A stretch of 29,215 nucleotides of DNA. It comes from DATAYA01 sp036272815 (lineage in GTDB: Bacteria; Pseudomonadota; Alphaproteobacteria; Acetobacterales; Acetobacteraceae). Positions 1 to 7,435 of the stretch are shown here, one piece after another. The translations under genes and the position numbers were made by a program. Under the pieces are notes generated by a model. That model made no database searches. It saw only the letters and a list, made by a program, of their open reading frames with translations, and had not been told where the DNA came from. How positions within the stretch are numbered: position 1 is the first letter of the stretch; every line of letters starts with the position of its first letter. Location of the stretch: the NCBI GenBank assembly GCA_036272815.1, contig DATAYA010000098.1, forward strand, positions 1 to 29,215. Reading direction: 5' to 3'.

Positions 1-2
1 CT

Positions 3-833
3 TGGCGATCCCCGGCGGGCGGGTGCGACTGCCACTTCCACATCTTCGGCCCTTTCGGGCGTTACCCCCTCAGCCCGCGCCGCAGCTACACGCCGTCGCA
101 GCCGGCGCCGGTCGCCGCCTACCGACGCGTCGCCGACACGCTCGGGCTCGATCGCGGCATCGTCGTGCAGGCGTCGATCCACGGCACCGACAATGCCTGC
201 ACGCTCGACGCCGTGGCGGAACTCGGCCCCGGCTACCGCGCCGTTGTCGTCGTCGATGCGACCGTGACCGATGCCGATCTCCGCGCGATGGACGCGCGCG
301 GCGCCCGCGGCGTCCGGTTCAACATCGCAACTGGCGGCGGCACGCCGATTGACGAACTCGACCCCATCGTTAGGCGAATCGCCCCACTCGGCTGGCATCT
401 GCAGGTGTTCACGACCGCCCAACACCTTGCCGAGCTGGCGCCCCGCCTCGGCCGCCTGCCGGTACCGCTTGTGATCGACCACATGGGCGGCGCACAGGCC
501 GCGGACGGCACCGAGACCGCCGGCGTCCGCGCGCTGCGGCGCCTGCTCGACGCGGGCCGGACCTGGGTAAAGCTGTCCGGTTATCGCGCCTCCGCCGGTC
601 CGCCCTATTCCGACGTGGCGCCGCTCGCGCGCGTCCTGCTGGCGGCAGCCCCCGAACGCTGCGTCTGGGGAACCGACTGGCCGCACCCGAGCATGGCGGC
701 TGACGTGCCGGACGATGGTGAACTGTTCGATCTGCTGGGCGCGTGGGCCCCGGAGGAGGCGACCCGCCGTCGCGTGCTCGTCGACAACCCGGCCGCCCTC
801 TACGGCTTCGGCGCCGCCGCCTCCGGGACGTAG
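3..833 (+). CDS. Amidohydrolase family protein, LigI-like (5'-truncated)
   Basis: Metal-dependent hydrolase of the amidohydrolase-2 TIM-barrel group, which includes 2-pyrone-4,6-dicarboxylate lactonase (LigI) and sugar-lactonases. The frame is open from base 3 and the true start lies outside the window. The first visible residues contain DCHFHIFG, the metal-binding HxH motif at the end of strand 1, and the C-terminal half has CVWGTDWPHP with the catalytic Asp typical of the family. About 276 residues are visible, near full length (LigI-type proteins are about 280-300). A GTG at 165 is an internal codon, not the start, because it would remove the HxH motif. The 3' end overlaps the convergent MBL-fold gene by 34 bp. 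Substrate unknown; lactone or cyclic ester hydrolysis is the family expectation. Confidence 0.85.
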   Translation, partial: WRSPAGGCDCHFHIFGPFGRYPLSPRRSYTPSQPAPVAAYRRVADTLGLDRGIVVQASIHGTDNACTLDAVAELGPGYRAVVVVDATVTDADLRAMDARGARGVRFNIATGGGTPIDELDPIVRRIAPLGWHLQVFTTAQHLAELAPRLGRLPVPLVIDHMGGAQAADGTETAGVRALRRLLDAGRTWVKLSGYRASAGPPYSDVAPLARVLLAAAPERCVWGTDWPHPSMAADVPDDGELFDLLGAWAPEEATRRRVLVDNPAALYGFGAAASGT

Positions 834-1735
834 CGGAAGCCCCCGCCCGCGCCCCCGCCTTGTGCCCGCAGAACATGGCCGAGGCCCGGCCAGGGCGCGT
901 GATAGCCGATCAACCGCATCCGCTCGTCCGCCAGCCGCCCGAGCAGACGCGCCCGCGTCGCCGCGGCAACTTCCGGCTCGGTGTCGAAGGCGCTGTGCGC
1001 CGCCGGATGCGCGAACGAGATCGGGTGCAGGAACGCGGCATCGCCGAGCACGCACAGCGCCTCGCCGGCATTGGCGACGACGAAGGCCATGTGGCCGGGC
1101 GTGTGGCCGGGAGCGGCGATTGCGTGCAGGCCTGGGAGGAACTCCTCGCCGTCTCGGATGAACAGCATCCGTTCGCGCAGCGGCAGCAGATGGCGCCGCA
1201 CGCCGGCGACGGTCCGGTCCCGATCGCTGCCCGGATAGTGCTCCCAGAATGCCAGCTCGTGCTCGGCCATGTAGATCATCGCGTTCGGGAAGGCGGGCGT
1301 GCCGTCCGGGCGGATCGTCCCCCAGCAATGGTCGGAATGGGCGTGGCTCAGCACCAGCGCGTCGATCTGCGCCGGTGCGAGGTCCAGCTCCGCAAGGCTG
1401 CGCACGAGCCGGCCGCTGTCCGGGCCGAACAGCTTGGAATCGCCCATGCCGTCGTCAAACAGCACCAGATGGCCACCGAGATCGACGAGCAGGATATTCT
1501 GCTCGATCCGCAACGGACCCGCGGGCACGAACGCCTCCGCGAGCGCTGCCTCGACCTCCGCCTGCGGCAGGCCGGGGTGGATCGCGGCGGCCGGCGGCAG
1601 CGCGAGCGGCCCGTCGGAGATCACGGCCGCCTCCAGCGTGCCGATGCCGAACCGGTGGACGTAGGGGATGCGGCCGCCGAGCCGCGCCGGATTAAGCCCG
1701 ACGCGCTGCCGCCAGGTTTTCTCTCCCTCAGCCAT
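800..1735 (-). CDS. MBL-fold metallo-hydrolase
   Basis: A 311-aa metallo-beta-lactamase-fold hydrolase. The diagnostic HAHSDH metal-binding motif lies near residue 130, followed by GHTPGHMAF and GDAAFLHP, which provide further metal ligands. The N-terminal half (GTLEAAVISDGPLALPP) resembles the AHL-lactonase/quorum-quenching-like MBL subgroup, but that subgroup is broad and no substrate can be assigned. There is no signal peptide, so it is probably cytoplasmic. It starts with ATG at 1735, overlapping the last 8 bp of the upstream aminopeptidase P gene, so the two are probably co-transcribed and translationally coupled. Its 3' end overlaps the convergent amidohydrolase gene by 34 bp. Confidence 0.88.
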   Translation of the reverse strand: MAEGEKTWRQRVGLNPARLGGRIPYVHRFGIGTLEAAVISDGPLALPPAAAIHPGLPQAEVEAALAEAFVPAGPLRIEQNILLVDLGGHLVLFDDGMGDSKLFGPDSGRLVRSLAELDLAPAQIDALVLSHAHSDHCWGTIRPDGTPAFPNAMIYMAEHELAFWEHYPGSDRDRTVAGVRRHLLPLRERMLFIRDGEEFLPGLHAIAAPGHTPGHMAFVVANAGEALCVLGDAAFLHPISFAHPAAHSAFDTEPEVAAATRARLLGRLADERMRLIGYHAPWPGLGHVLRAQGGGAGGGFRYVPEAAAPKP

Positions 1736-3503
1736 CGACGGGCTCGCAGGCGGCTTCGAGCCACGCCCGCGCCGAGGCGTCCAGATGCGGCGCGACCGCG
1801 TCGCGCACCCGCGCGTGATAGGCGTCGAGCCAGGACCGCTCCGCCGCGGTCAGCAGGCCGGGCACCACCATGCGCCGGTCGAAGGGTGCCAACGTCAGCG
1901 TCTCGAAACGGAGGAACGGGCGCGCGGCGGCGGCCGGTTCGGCGGCTTGCACGAGAAGAAGATTCTCCAGCCGGATACCGTATTCCCCCGGCACGTAAAG
2001 ACCCGGCTCGTCGGAGAGGATCATCCCCGCCGCGATCGGCACCGGCTTGGCCAGCCGCGAGAGGCTGACCGGCCCCTCATGCACCGAGAGATAGGCGCCG
2101 ACGCCGTGGCCGGTGCCGTGGTCGTAGTCGAGCCCCTCGGCCCAGAGCGCGCGGCGGGCGAAGGCGTCGAGATGGGCGCCGCCGACGCCCTGCGGGAACA
2201 CCAGCGTTGCGATCGCGATCATGCCCTGGAGCACGCGGGTCCAGCGGCCCCGCAGCACGTCGGGAGGATCGCCGGGGCCGGTCCAGATGGTTCGCGTGAT
2301 GTCGGTGGTGCCGTCGAGGTATTGCGCGCCGCTGTCGATCAGGAACAGCTCGTCGGGGCGGATCGTGCGGTCGCTCTCCGAGGTCACGCGGTAGTGGATG
2401 ACGGCACCATGCTCGCCGGCGCCGGCGATGGCGGGGAAGCTCTCACCGCGGAAGCGCTCCCCCTCGGCACGGAACGCGAGCAGCCGGGCGGCGGCCGACA
2501 TCTCGGTCTGCCTGCCCGCAGGCGCCGCCGTCGCGAACCAGTGCAGGAATCGGCAGACCGCGACCGCATCGCGCGCATGGGCTGCCCGCGCGCCGGCCTG
2601 CTCGGTCGGGTTCTTGCACGCTTTCGGCAGCAGGCACGGATCGGGGCCGGCCGCGACCGTGGCTCCCGCCTCGCGCAGCGTGCGGGCGAACCACGCGGGC
2701 GTGCCGGCCGGATCGATCCGGACAGTCTGCCCGCGCAGCGCCGCAAGCGCCGCCGGCAGCGCCGACCGCGGCTCGCACGCGACGTCATTGCCGAGTGCGG
2801 CGCGCGTCTCGGCGGGCAGCTTGGCGGGCTCCATGAACAACGTCGCACGGCCGTCTGCCCGCAGCAGCGCGAAGCCGAGCGCGAACGGAGTGAACATCAC
2901 GTCCTGCCCGCGGATGTTCAGCAGCCACGCGACCGAGGCTGGGTCGCTCAGCACCACCGAATCCTGTCCCGCCGCCCGCAGGCCGGCGGCGATATCCGCA
3001 CGCTTGTCGGCCGATGACCGGCCTGCCAGCGCGAGGTCATAGGGTTCGGCCGGCGCGTCAGGCGATCCCGGCCGGTCGGCCCAGATCGCATCGACCGGAT
3101 TGGAGTCCAGCGCCACCATTGTGATGCCGGCATCCGTGTAGCGCGCGAGCGCCTCCTCCCCGATCAGCCACGGGTCGAAGCCGATCCGCGCCGCGGGCGC
3201 CGTCGCCCGGATCCAGGCGGGCGGCGGATCCTCGGTGATGTGGCGGACCTGCCAGAGCGACGGATCGACCTGGGCGGCCGCCTGCGTCATGTAGCGCCCA
3301 TCGGTGAACAGGGCAGCCGCCCCGGGCAGCACCACCGCGAGCCCTGCCGAGCCGGTGAAGCCGGTCAGCCATGCCAGCCGCTCCGCCGAGGCAGGCACAG
3401 ATTCGCCAAGATGCTCGTCCGCGCGCGGCACCAGCGCGCCGTCCACCCCCTGCCGCGCCAAGCCCTCCCGCAGCGCGGCGAGCCGGCCGGTCACCGGCTC
3501 CAC
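1728..3503 (-). CDS. pepP: Aminopeptidase P family protein (M24 Xaa-Pro peptidase)
   Basis: A 591-aa Xaa-Pro aminopeptidase of the long bacterial type: two creatinase N-like domains (about residues 1-300), the M24 pita-bread catalytic domain (about 310-530) and a C-terminal extension. It releases N-terminal residues preceding proline using two divalent metals. Metal ligands are visible: two Asp in LIDSGAQYLDGTTDITRT, His in HGTGHGVGAYLSVHEGP, and two Glu in ILSDEPGLYVPGEYGIRLEN. The start is GTG at 3503; a TGA lies in frame two codons upstream, so the protein cannot extend further. No strong Shine-Dalgarno is seen, and GTG at 3494 is an alternative. A 15-bp tandem repeat (3505-3549) directly precedes the start. 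The MBL-fold gene follows in the same transcription unit. The gene symbol is by family similarity. Confidence 0.9.
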   Translation of the reverse strand: MEPVTGRLAALREGLARQGVDGALVPRADEHLGESVPASAERLAWLTGFTGSAGLAVVLPGAAALFTDGRYMTQAAAQVDPSLWQVRHITEDPPPAWIRATAPAARIGFDPWLIGEEALARYTDAGITMVALDSNPVDAIWADRPGSPDAPAEPYDLALAGRSSADKRADIAAGLRAAGQDSVVLSDPASVAWLLNIRGQDVMFTPFALGFALLRADGRATLFMEPAKLPAETRAALGNDVACEPRSALPAALAALRGQTVRIDPAGTPAWFARTLREAGATVAAGPDPCLLPKACKNPTEQAGARAAHARDAVAVCRFLHWFATAAPAGRQTEMSAAARLLAFRAEGERFRGESFPAIAGAGEHGAVIHYRVTSESDRTIRPDELFLIDSGAQYLDGTTDITRTIWTGPGDPPDVLRGRWTRVLQGMIAIATLVFPQGVGGAHLDAFARRALWAEGLDYDHGTGHGVGAYLSVHEGPVSLSRLAKPVPIAAGMILSDEPGLYVPGEYGIRLENLLLVQAAEPAAAARPFLRFETLTLAPFDRRMVVPGLLTAAERSWLDAYHARVRDAVAPHLDASARAWLEAACEPVDG

Positions 3504-3504
3504 C

Positions 3505-3549
3505 GCTCAGGCCAGCACTGCTCAGGCCGGTACTGCTCAGGCCAGTACT
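3505..3549. repeat. Three tandem copies of a 15-bp unit abutting pepP
   Basis: Three head-to-tail 15-bp units: GCTCAGGCCAGCACT (3505-3519), GCTCAGGCCGGTACT (3520-3534), GCTCAGGCCAGTACT (3535-3549). Copies differ at one or two bases. The array ends one base before the pepP GTG start. Because the period is a multiple of three, each copy puts a TGA in the pepP frame on the minus strand (3507-3509, 3522-3524, 3537-3539). Confidence 0.95.
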
Positions 3550-3691
3550 GCGTTCGATGCATGGGTCCATTATGGAAGCCGCGCCGGACGCATGGCTGGC
3601 GGCTCTGATATGCGTATTTCATCTCGGCACCGCACGATCATATTGCACTGCAAGAACTCCGGGGGCCCGGGCGGGGCGATCCCGCCGGCTC

Positions 3692-3708
3692 GGACCGGGG
3701 CTCGGTCC
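3692..3708 (+). promoter_or_regulatory. Hairpin in the 5' leader of the DUF1127 gene
   Basis: GGACCG (3692-3697) and CGGTCC (3703-3708) can pair into a 6-bp stem with a 5-nt loop. It sits eight bases before the Shine-Dalgarno GAGGA (3716-3720), so it could affect translation or stability of the DUF1127 mRNA. A role is inferred from position only. Confidence 0.4.
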
Positions 3709-3728
3709 AATTGCCGAGGACTACAACC

Positions 3729-4028
3729 ATGAACGTCCGCTTTGCCAAGGGCGATCTGTCCTTCAACCTGCCCGGAGCGATCAACTACAGCCCGGTGCCC
3801 GGGCCCCGCACGGGGACCGCCGAGCAGGCGGGTGCCCGCCATCCCGGCGTGATTGCCCGCGCCCGCGCCTGGTTTGCGACCGCCCAGCGCCGTCGGCGCG
3901 CGCTCAATGAGCTGCAGATGCTCACCGATCGCGAGCTGTCGGACATCGGCCTGACCCGCTCCGAGATCCCGATGATCTTCGATCCGGGCTTTGCCGAGCA
4001 CTACGACGCCCGTCGCCGCCAGGTCTAA
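3729..4028 (+). CDS. DUF1127 domain protein, N-terminally extended
   Basis: A 99-aa basic protein. The C-terminal half (about residues 45-95) carries the DUF1127/YjiS-like domain: an arginine-rich helix (WFATAQRRRRALNELQMLTD) followed by RELSDIGLTRSEI, the family hallmark. The roughly 45-residue N-terminal part is proline/glycine-rich with no recognisable domain; many DUF1127 proteins are only about 45-70 aa. Start ATG at 3729 is supported by GAGGA at 3716-3720 with 8-nt spacing; an in-frame TTG at 3711 is less likely. Small arginine-rich DUF1127 proteins in other alphaproteobacteria have been linked to RNA turnover and stress or phosphate responses; applying that here is inference. It is a single gene, divergent from pepP and convergent with flhB. 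Confidence 0.87.
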   Translation: MNVRFAKGDLSFNLPGAINYSPVPGPRTGTAEQAGARHPGVIARARAWFATAQRRRRALNELQMLTDRELSDIGLTRSEIPMIFDPGFAEHYDARRRQV

Positions 4029-4044
4029 CCATGTCGCCGCCGGC

Positions 4045-4061
4045 CGGGCCGATCAGGCCCG
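4045..4061. terminator. Candidate bidirectional terminator hairpin
   Basis: CGGGCC (4045-4050) and GGCCCG (4056-4061) form a 6-bp stem with loop GATCA between the convergent DUF1127 and flhB genes; the flhB stop codon lies in the loop. There is no T-tract on either strand, so intrinsic termination is only possible, not shown. Confidence 0.35.
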
Positions 4062-5120
4062 CGCCGGGGCGGCAACTGGCCCGGCCGCCTGGGTTCGCAG
4101 CCGCCACACATAGGCGATGATCTGCGCCACCGCCTGGAAATGCTCCGGCGGGATCTCCGCGTCAATCTCCACCGCGAACAGCGCCCGCGCCAGCGGCGGG
4201 TTGGCGACCAACGGCACGTCGTGTTCCTTTGCCAGCGCCCTTATGCGCGCGGCCGCGTCGTCCACCCCCTTGGCGACCACCCTCGGCGCGGCGCTGCGGT
4301 CGCGCTCATAGGCGAGCGCCACCGCGTAATGGGTCGGGTTGGTGACCACCACGGTCGCCTTCGGCACCGCCGCCATCATCCGCCGCTTCGCCCGCTGCGC
4401 CCGGATCTGCCCCAGTCGGCGCTTGACCTCGGGGTTGCCGTCGGTCTCGCGGTGCTCCTGCCGCTGCTCCTCGCGGCTCATCCGGAGCGAACGCGCATGG
4501 CGGGCGCGCACCCACACGAGATCGAGCACCGCGATGCCGCCCTGCGCTGCCACCAGGCCAAGCAGCAGATGCCCCATCGTCGCCGTCGCCCGGCGGAGCA
4601 GGAGGTCCGGCGCGGCGCCGAGCACCTGCCCGAGCCCGTCCAGATCTCCACCGAGCACCCGCCACGTCACCGCGCCGAACACGGCAAGCTTCACCGTCGC
4701 CCGCACCACCTCTGCGACACCCGAGGCGCCGAACAGGCGCGCCAGCCCGGCGAACGGATTGAGGCGCCCGAAATCCGGGCTCAGCACCTGGAGCTGGAAC
4801 AGGAAGCCGCCCTGCACCACGTCCGCCAGCGCGCCTCCGGCCGCACCCGCGGCGATCATCGGTGCCGCAGCCAACAGGCCGGCCAGCATGGCGTCCCGCA
4901 TCGCGGCACCGACATCGGCGCCGCCGCTTTGCGCCAGCAGCGCCGCAAGACTGGCGGCAAGGCCCTGCGCGGCGGCGGGCCCGGCGATCAGCAGCGCGAG
5001 CGTGGCGCCGCCCAGGGAGGCGAAGGTCGTGACTTCGCGGGAGATCGGAACGTCGCCGGCCTCCCGGGCGCGTTGCTCGCGGCGGGGGGTGGCGGCTTGC
5101 GTGCGGTCTTCGTCGGCCAT
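4053..5120 (-). CDS. flhB: Flagellar biosynthesis protein FlhB
   Basis: A 355-aa export-gate protein that controls the substrate-specificity switch of the flagellar type III secretion apparatus from rod/hook to filament substrates. The N-terminus (DRTQAATPRREQRAREAGDV) is the conserved charged FlhB segment, followed by about four membrane segments (roughly residues 33-215). The cytoplasmic domain contains the autocleavage motif NPTH (N261-H264). Length is normal for the family. Start ATG at 5120. It is the last gene of the flgBC-fliEQR-flhB run, 68 bp after fliR; that gap holds a double-hairpin element. The 3' end converges on the DUF1127 gene. Confidence 0.97.
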   Translation of the reverse strand: MADEDRTQAATPRREQRAREAGDVPISREVTTFASLGGATLALLIAGPAAAQGLAASLAALLAQSGGADVGAAMRDAMLAGLLAAAPMIAAGAAGGALADVVQGGFLFQLQVLSPDFGRLNPFAGLARLFGASGVAEVVRATVKLAVFGAVTWRVLGGDLDGLGQVLGAAPDLLLRRATATMGHLLLGLVAAQGGIAVLDLVWVRARHARSLRMSREEQRQEHRETDGNPEVKRRLGQIRAQRAKRRMMAAVPKATVVVTNPTHYAVALAYERDRSAAPRVVAKGVDDAAARIRALAKEHDVPLVANPPLARALFAVEIDAEIPPEHFQAVAQIIAYVWRLRTQAAGPVAAPARA

Positions 5121-5133
5121 TGGTCAGGCAGGC

Positions 5134-5178
5134 GAGGGGCTCTGCCCCTCGAATCCGCGGCGATGCGGAAGCCGCGGA
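5134..5178. repeat. REP-like double-hairpin element (copy 1)
   Basis: Two adjacent dyads: GAGGGGC-TCT-GCCCCTC (5134-5150, 7-bp stem) and TCCGCGGC (5154-5161) with GCCGCGGA (5171-5178), an 8-bp stem with a 9-nt loop. It lies inside the operon between fliR and flhB. The core GGGGCTCTGCCCC, followed within two bases by GAAYCCGC and a second hairpin, recurs at 29173-29212, which suggests a dispersed repeat family rather than an isolated hairpin. Confidence 0.7.
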
Positions 5179-5188
5179 CCCCCGTCCG

Positions 5189-5950
5189 TCATAAGCCTGG
5201 CAATGCGGAGAGCATCTCCCGCGCGGCGATCCCCCATGCGCCGATCAGGCCGGCGACCAGCAGCGAGAGCAGCGCAAGGCCGCCCAGGATCTGCGCCGGC
5301 TGGGTCAATATTGATACTTCCAGGTTCGTGACCAGCCGCGACAGCAGCCCGAGTGCCGCGTGCCACACGATGGCTGCCAGAACGAACGGCGCCGCCACCT
5401 GCAGCGCCAGCCCGAAACTGTCGGAGACCGCCGCGATCGCGACGCGCGCACTGTCGTCGGAGGCCAGCATCGTCCCCGCCGGCAGCAGTCGGTAGCTGCC
5501 GACGAGTGCCGCGAGCGGCAGTTCGTAGAGGCCGCTCGCCAGGATCAGCGTCGGCGCCGCCAGCCCGAACAGCCGGTTCAGCGCCGTGCTCCCCCCCGCG
5601 AACACCACGTCGTTCTGCAGGACGTTCGACAGGCCGAGCATGTAGGACACGATCTGCCCCGCGATCGGCAGCGCCAGCGCGACCAGCCTTGCGAGCCAGC
5701 CGAGCATCGCTCCCGTCGCCAGTTCCGCCGCGACCATCCGGCCGAGCTGCCACGCATCGCCGGGGGGCGCCGGCAGCATCGGCTGCACCTCCGGCAGCAG
5801 CAGCACCGTCAGCGCGACCGCAAAGCCGGCGCGCAGCATCGCTGGAGGCTCGTTCTCCCCGAAACCGGGCAGCAGCATCACCGCGGCCCCGGCGCGACAC
5901 AGCACCAGCATGAACGCGAACGCGAGCGCCGGGAGTGCGGCGACCGTCAC
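5189..5950 (-). CDS. fliR: Flagellar biosynthetic protein FliR
   Basis: A 253-aa polytopic membrane protein, a core subunit of the FliPQR export gate that forms the substrate channel of the flagellar type III apparatus. The N-terminal segment (ALAFAFMLVLCRAGAAVMLLPGFGE) and the following hydrophobic stretches give about six membrane segments, and the length is typical of FliR. The start is GTG at 5950, 13 bp after the fliQ stop. It sits between fliQ and flhB, the common order in bacteria, and is co-directional with both. Confidence 0.95.
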   Translation of the reverse strand: MTVAALPALAFAFMLVLCRAGAAVMLLPGFGENEPPAMLRAGFAVALTVLLLPEVQPMLPAPPGDAWQLGRMVAAELATGAMLGWLARLVALALPIAGQIVSYMLGLSNVLQNDVVFAGGSTALNRLFGLAAPTLILASGLYELPLAALVGSYRLLPAGTMLASDDSARVAIAAVSDSFGLALQVAAPFVLAAIVWHAALGLLSRLVTNLEVSILTQPAQILGGLALLSLLVAGLIGAWGIAAREMLSALPGL

Positions 5951-5963
5951 GGCACGCCCGGCG

Positions 5964-6236
5964 TCACGACCCGCCTGCCATGACGATCTGGGCCAACAGC
6001 ATCTTCGTGAACACCGACAGCACGCGCAGCATGAACGCGCCCGTCAGCAGCAGCGTCAGCCCGATCGCCAGCAGCTTGGGGATGAAGGCGAGCGCGGTCT
6101 CATGCACCTGCGTCGCCGCCTGCAGCATCGACACGATCGAGCCGATCACCAGCGCCACCAGCAGCGACGGTGCGGCCATCTCCAGCGTCACCAGCAGCAT
6201 CTGGCGCAAGGCCCCGGCGACTTCGGCCGTCTCCAT
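5964..6236 (-). CDS. fliQ: Flagellar biosynthetic protein FliQ
   Basis: A 90-aa export-gate protein with two membrane helices (about residues 15-40 and 50-75), exactly the FliQ size and topology; four copies join FliP and FliR in the channel complex. The family segment LVALVIGSIVSMLQAATQVHETALAFIPK is recognisable. Start ATG at 6236 is preceded on the minus strand by the Shine-Dalgarno-like AGGAAGA. It lies 37 bp after fliE and just before fliR in the same operon. Confidence 0.95.
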   Translation of the reverse strand: METAEVAGALRQMLLVTLEMAAPSLLVALVIGSIVSMLQAATQVHETALAFIPKLLAIGLTLLLTGAFMLRVLSVFTKMLLAQIVMAGGS

Positions 6237-6254
6237 CTCTTCCTGCCCCCTTTT

Positions 6255-6265
6255 GGGTCAGACCC
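6255..6265. promoter_or_regulatory. 11-bp dyad between fliE and fliQ
   Basis: GGGTC-A-GACCC forms a perfect 5-bp-arm palindrome in the 37-bp gap upstream of the fliQ ribosome binding site. It might be an operator or chance in GC-rich DNA. Confidence 0.25.
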
Positions 6266-6273
6266 GTTCCGTG

Positions 6274-6588
6274 TCAGATCGGCATCGACATGATGCTCTG
6301 GTAGGCCTGCACCACGCGGTCGCGGATCGCGGCGGTGGTCTGCAGTGTCAGTTCGGCCTGCGAGACGGCGGCCACCACCTCGGTCAGGTTGCCCTGGCCG
6401 GTGATCGCCTGCGCCGACAGCGCATCGGCCTTCTGGCCGGTCTCGACCAAGCCCTCGATCGCGCGCTGCAAGGTGGCGCCGAAGCCGCTGCCGGCCGCCG
6501 CGGCCGGGTCGCTGGCGCCGCTCGCGACCTTTCCATAGGCGTCCGCGGCACCCGCGGGCGTGACCACCAGGGTCGGGATCGTGCTCAT
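6274..6588 (-). CDS. fliE: Flagellar hook-basal body protein FliE
   Basis: A 104-aa protein matching FliE, the adaptor between the MS ring/export gate and the proximal rod, exported early through the flagellar type III apparatus. The conserved C-terminal half (QAITGQGNLTEVVAAVSQAELTLQTTAAIRDRVVQAYQSIMSMPI) has the family end signature, and the length is typical (about 100-115 aa). Start ATG at 6588 overlaps the flgC stop by 4 bp (ATGA), indicating translational coupling. It has no signal peptide, as expected. Confidence 0.95.
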   Translation of the reverse strand: MSTIPTLVVTPAGAADAYGKVASGASDPAAAAGSGFGATLQRAIEGLVETGQKADALSAQAITGQGNLTEVVAAVSQAELTLQTTAAIRDRVVQAYQSIMSMPI

Positions 6589-6992
6589 TTCAACATGCCG
6601 ATCACCCGTGACAGCATCGACCGCGTCGCCTGCATCACGGTGAGGTTGGCGCTATAGGTCCGCTCCGCCTCTCGCATGTCCATCAGCTCGACGAAGCTGT
6701 TGACGTTGGGAAGCTGCACGTATCCTTGCGCGTTCGCCGCCGGATGCGACGGGTCGTAGTGCAGCGGGAAGGCGGATTGGTCGGTGTCGATTCCGGCGAC
6801 GCGGACGGTATCGACGCCGAGCGCGCGGTCGAGCCCGTTGGCGAACTCCACCGTCTTGCGCCGGTAGGGGGCGGCACCCGGCGTGTCGCCGGTCGTGTCC
6901 TGGTTCGCGAGGTTCTCCGCGATCACGCGCAGCCGCGTGGTCTGCGCGTCCATCCCCGCAGCCGAGATCGCGAGCGCCTTGCCGAGTTCCAT
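6585..6992 (-). CDS. flgC: Flagellar basal-body rod protein FlgC
   Basis: A 135-aa proximal rod subunit. The N-terminal rod motif (LAISAAGMDAQTTRLRVIAENLANQDT) and the C-terminal coiled-coil region (VNSFVELMDMREAERTYSANLTVMQATRSMLSRVIGMLK) are both characteristic of FlgC. Start ATG at 6992 is chosen because the family begins with this helix; an in-frame start further upstream at 7049 would add 19 non-conserved residues inside flgB. It lies 19 bp after flgB and overlaps fliE by 4 bp. Confidence 0.95.
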   Translation of the reverse strand: MELGKALAISAAGMDAQTTRLRVIAENLANQDTTGDTPGAAPYRRKTVEFANGLDRALGVDTVRVAGIDTDQSAFPLHYDPSHPAANAQGYVQLPNVNSFVELMDMREAERTYSANLTVMQATRSMLSRVIGMLK

Positions 6993-7011
6993 GCCGCGCG
7001 CCCCGCCGCCC

Positions 7012-7404
7012 TCAGCTCTTGCCGATCGCGGTGCGCACCATGCCCGCATAGGCCTCGTAGAGATTGGTCACGAGCTGCTGCGCGTCCTCGGTCTGCGCCT
7101 CGCGCGTCAGCTCCGCCGGCATGGAAACCGCATTCCCGTCCGGCGCCCGCCCGTCCGGCAGGCGCCAGGTGTCGATCGGCACCGCCTGGGCCGGATCGCC
7201 CGGCAGGTCGCCGGCCTGGGGTGCTGCGAGCGGCACCGGTGCGACGCTTTGCGCCAGCAGCGTGCGGAACGGCGTGAGGTCGCGTGCCTGATAGTCGGGC
7301 GTGTCCGCGTTGGCGATGTTCTGCGCCACAACCTGCTGCCGCTGGTCGAGCCAGAGCAGCCGCTTCTCCGCCAGATCGAACAGGCCGCCACCGAGCAGGT
7401 CCAT
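7012..7404 (-). CDS. flgB: Flagellar basal-body rod protein FlgB
   Basis: A 130-aa proximal rod protein and the first gene of the flgBC-fliEQR-flhB operon. The N-terminus (FDLAEKRLLWLDQRQQVVAQNIANADTPDYQARDLTPF) contains the classic NIANADTPxYxA rod signature, and the C-terminal half has the amphipathic helix ending in AYAGMVRTAIGKS. Start ATG at 7404. Upstream is an 89-bp divergent promoter region shared with a plus-strand flagellar set; it contains an inverted repeat of GTTAA half-sites. Confidence 0.95.
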   Translation of the reverse strand: MDLLGGGLFDLAEKRLLWLDQRQQVVAQNIANADTPDYQARDLTPFRTLLAQSVAPVPLAAPQAGDLPGDPAQAVPIDTWRLPDGRAPDGNAVSMPAELTREAQTEDAQQLVTNLYEAYAGMVRTAIGKS

Positions 7405-7435
7405 GCCGCGCAGGATGCCCGCGAAAGGTTGCCGC

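Noticed and set aside
800..833. 34-bp convergent overlap of amidohydrolase and MBL-fold genes as a special regulatory overlap
   Set aside because: Short tail-to-tail overlaps of poorly conserved C-termini are common in compact GC-rich genomes.
743..2068. 441-aa open frame on the plus strand antisense to the MBL-fold hydrolase and aminopeptidase genes
   Set aside because: Arg/Pro/His-rich translation without any family motif; opposite strand carries clear catalytic motifs. Typical GC-rich antisense artefact.
3505..3549. CRISPR array
   Set aside because: The three units are contiguous with no spacers and only 15 bp long; a simple tandem repeat.
4140..5495. 451-aa open frame on the plus strand antisense to flhB and fliR
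   Set aside because: Low-complexity composition and no motif; the minus-strand frame is unmistakable FlhB with NPTH.
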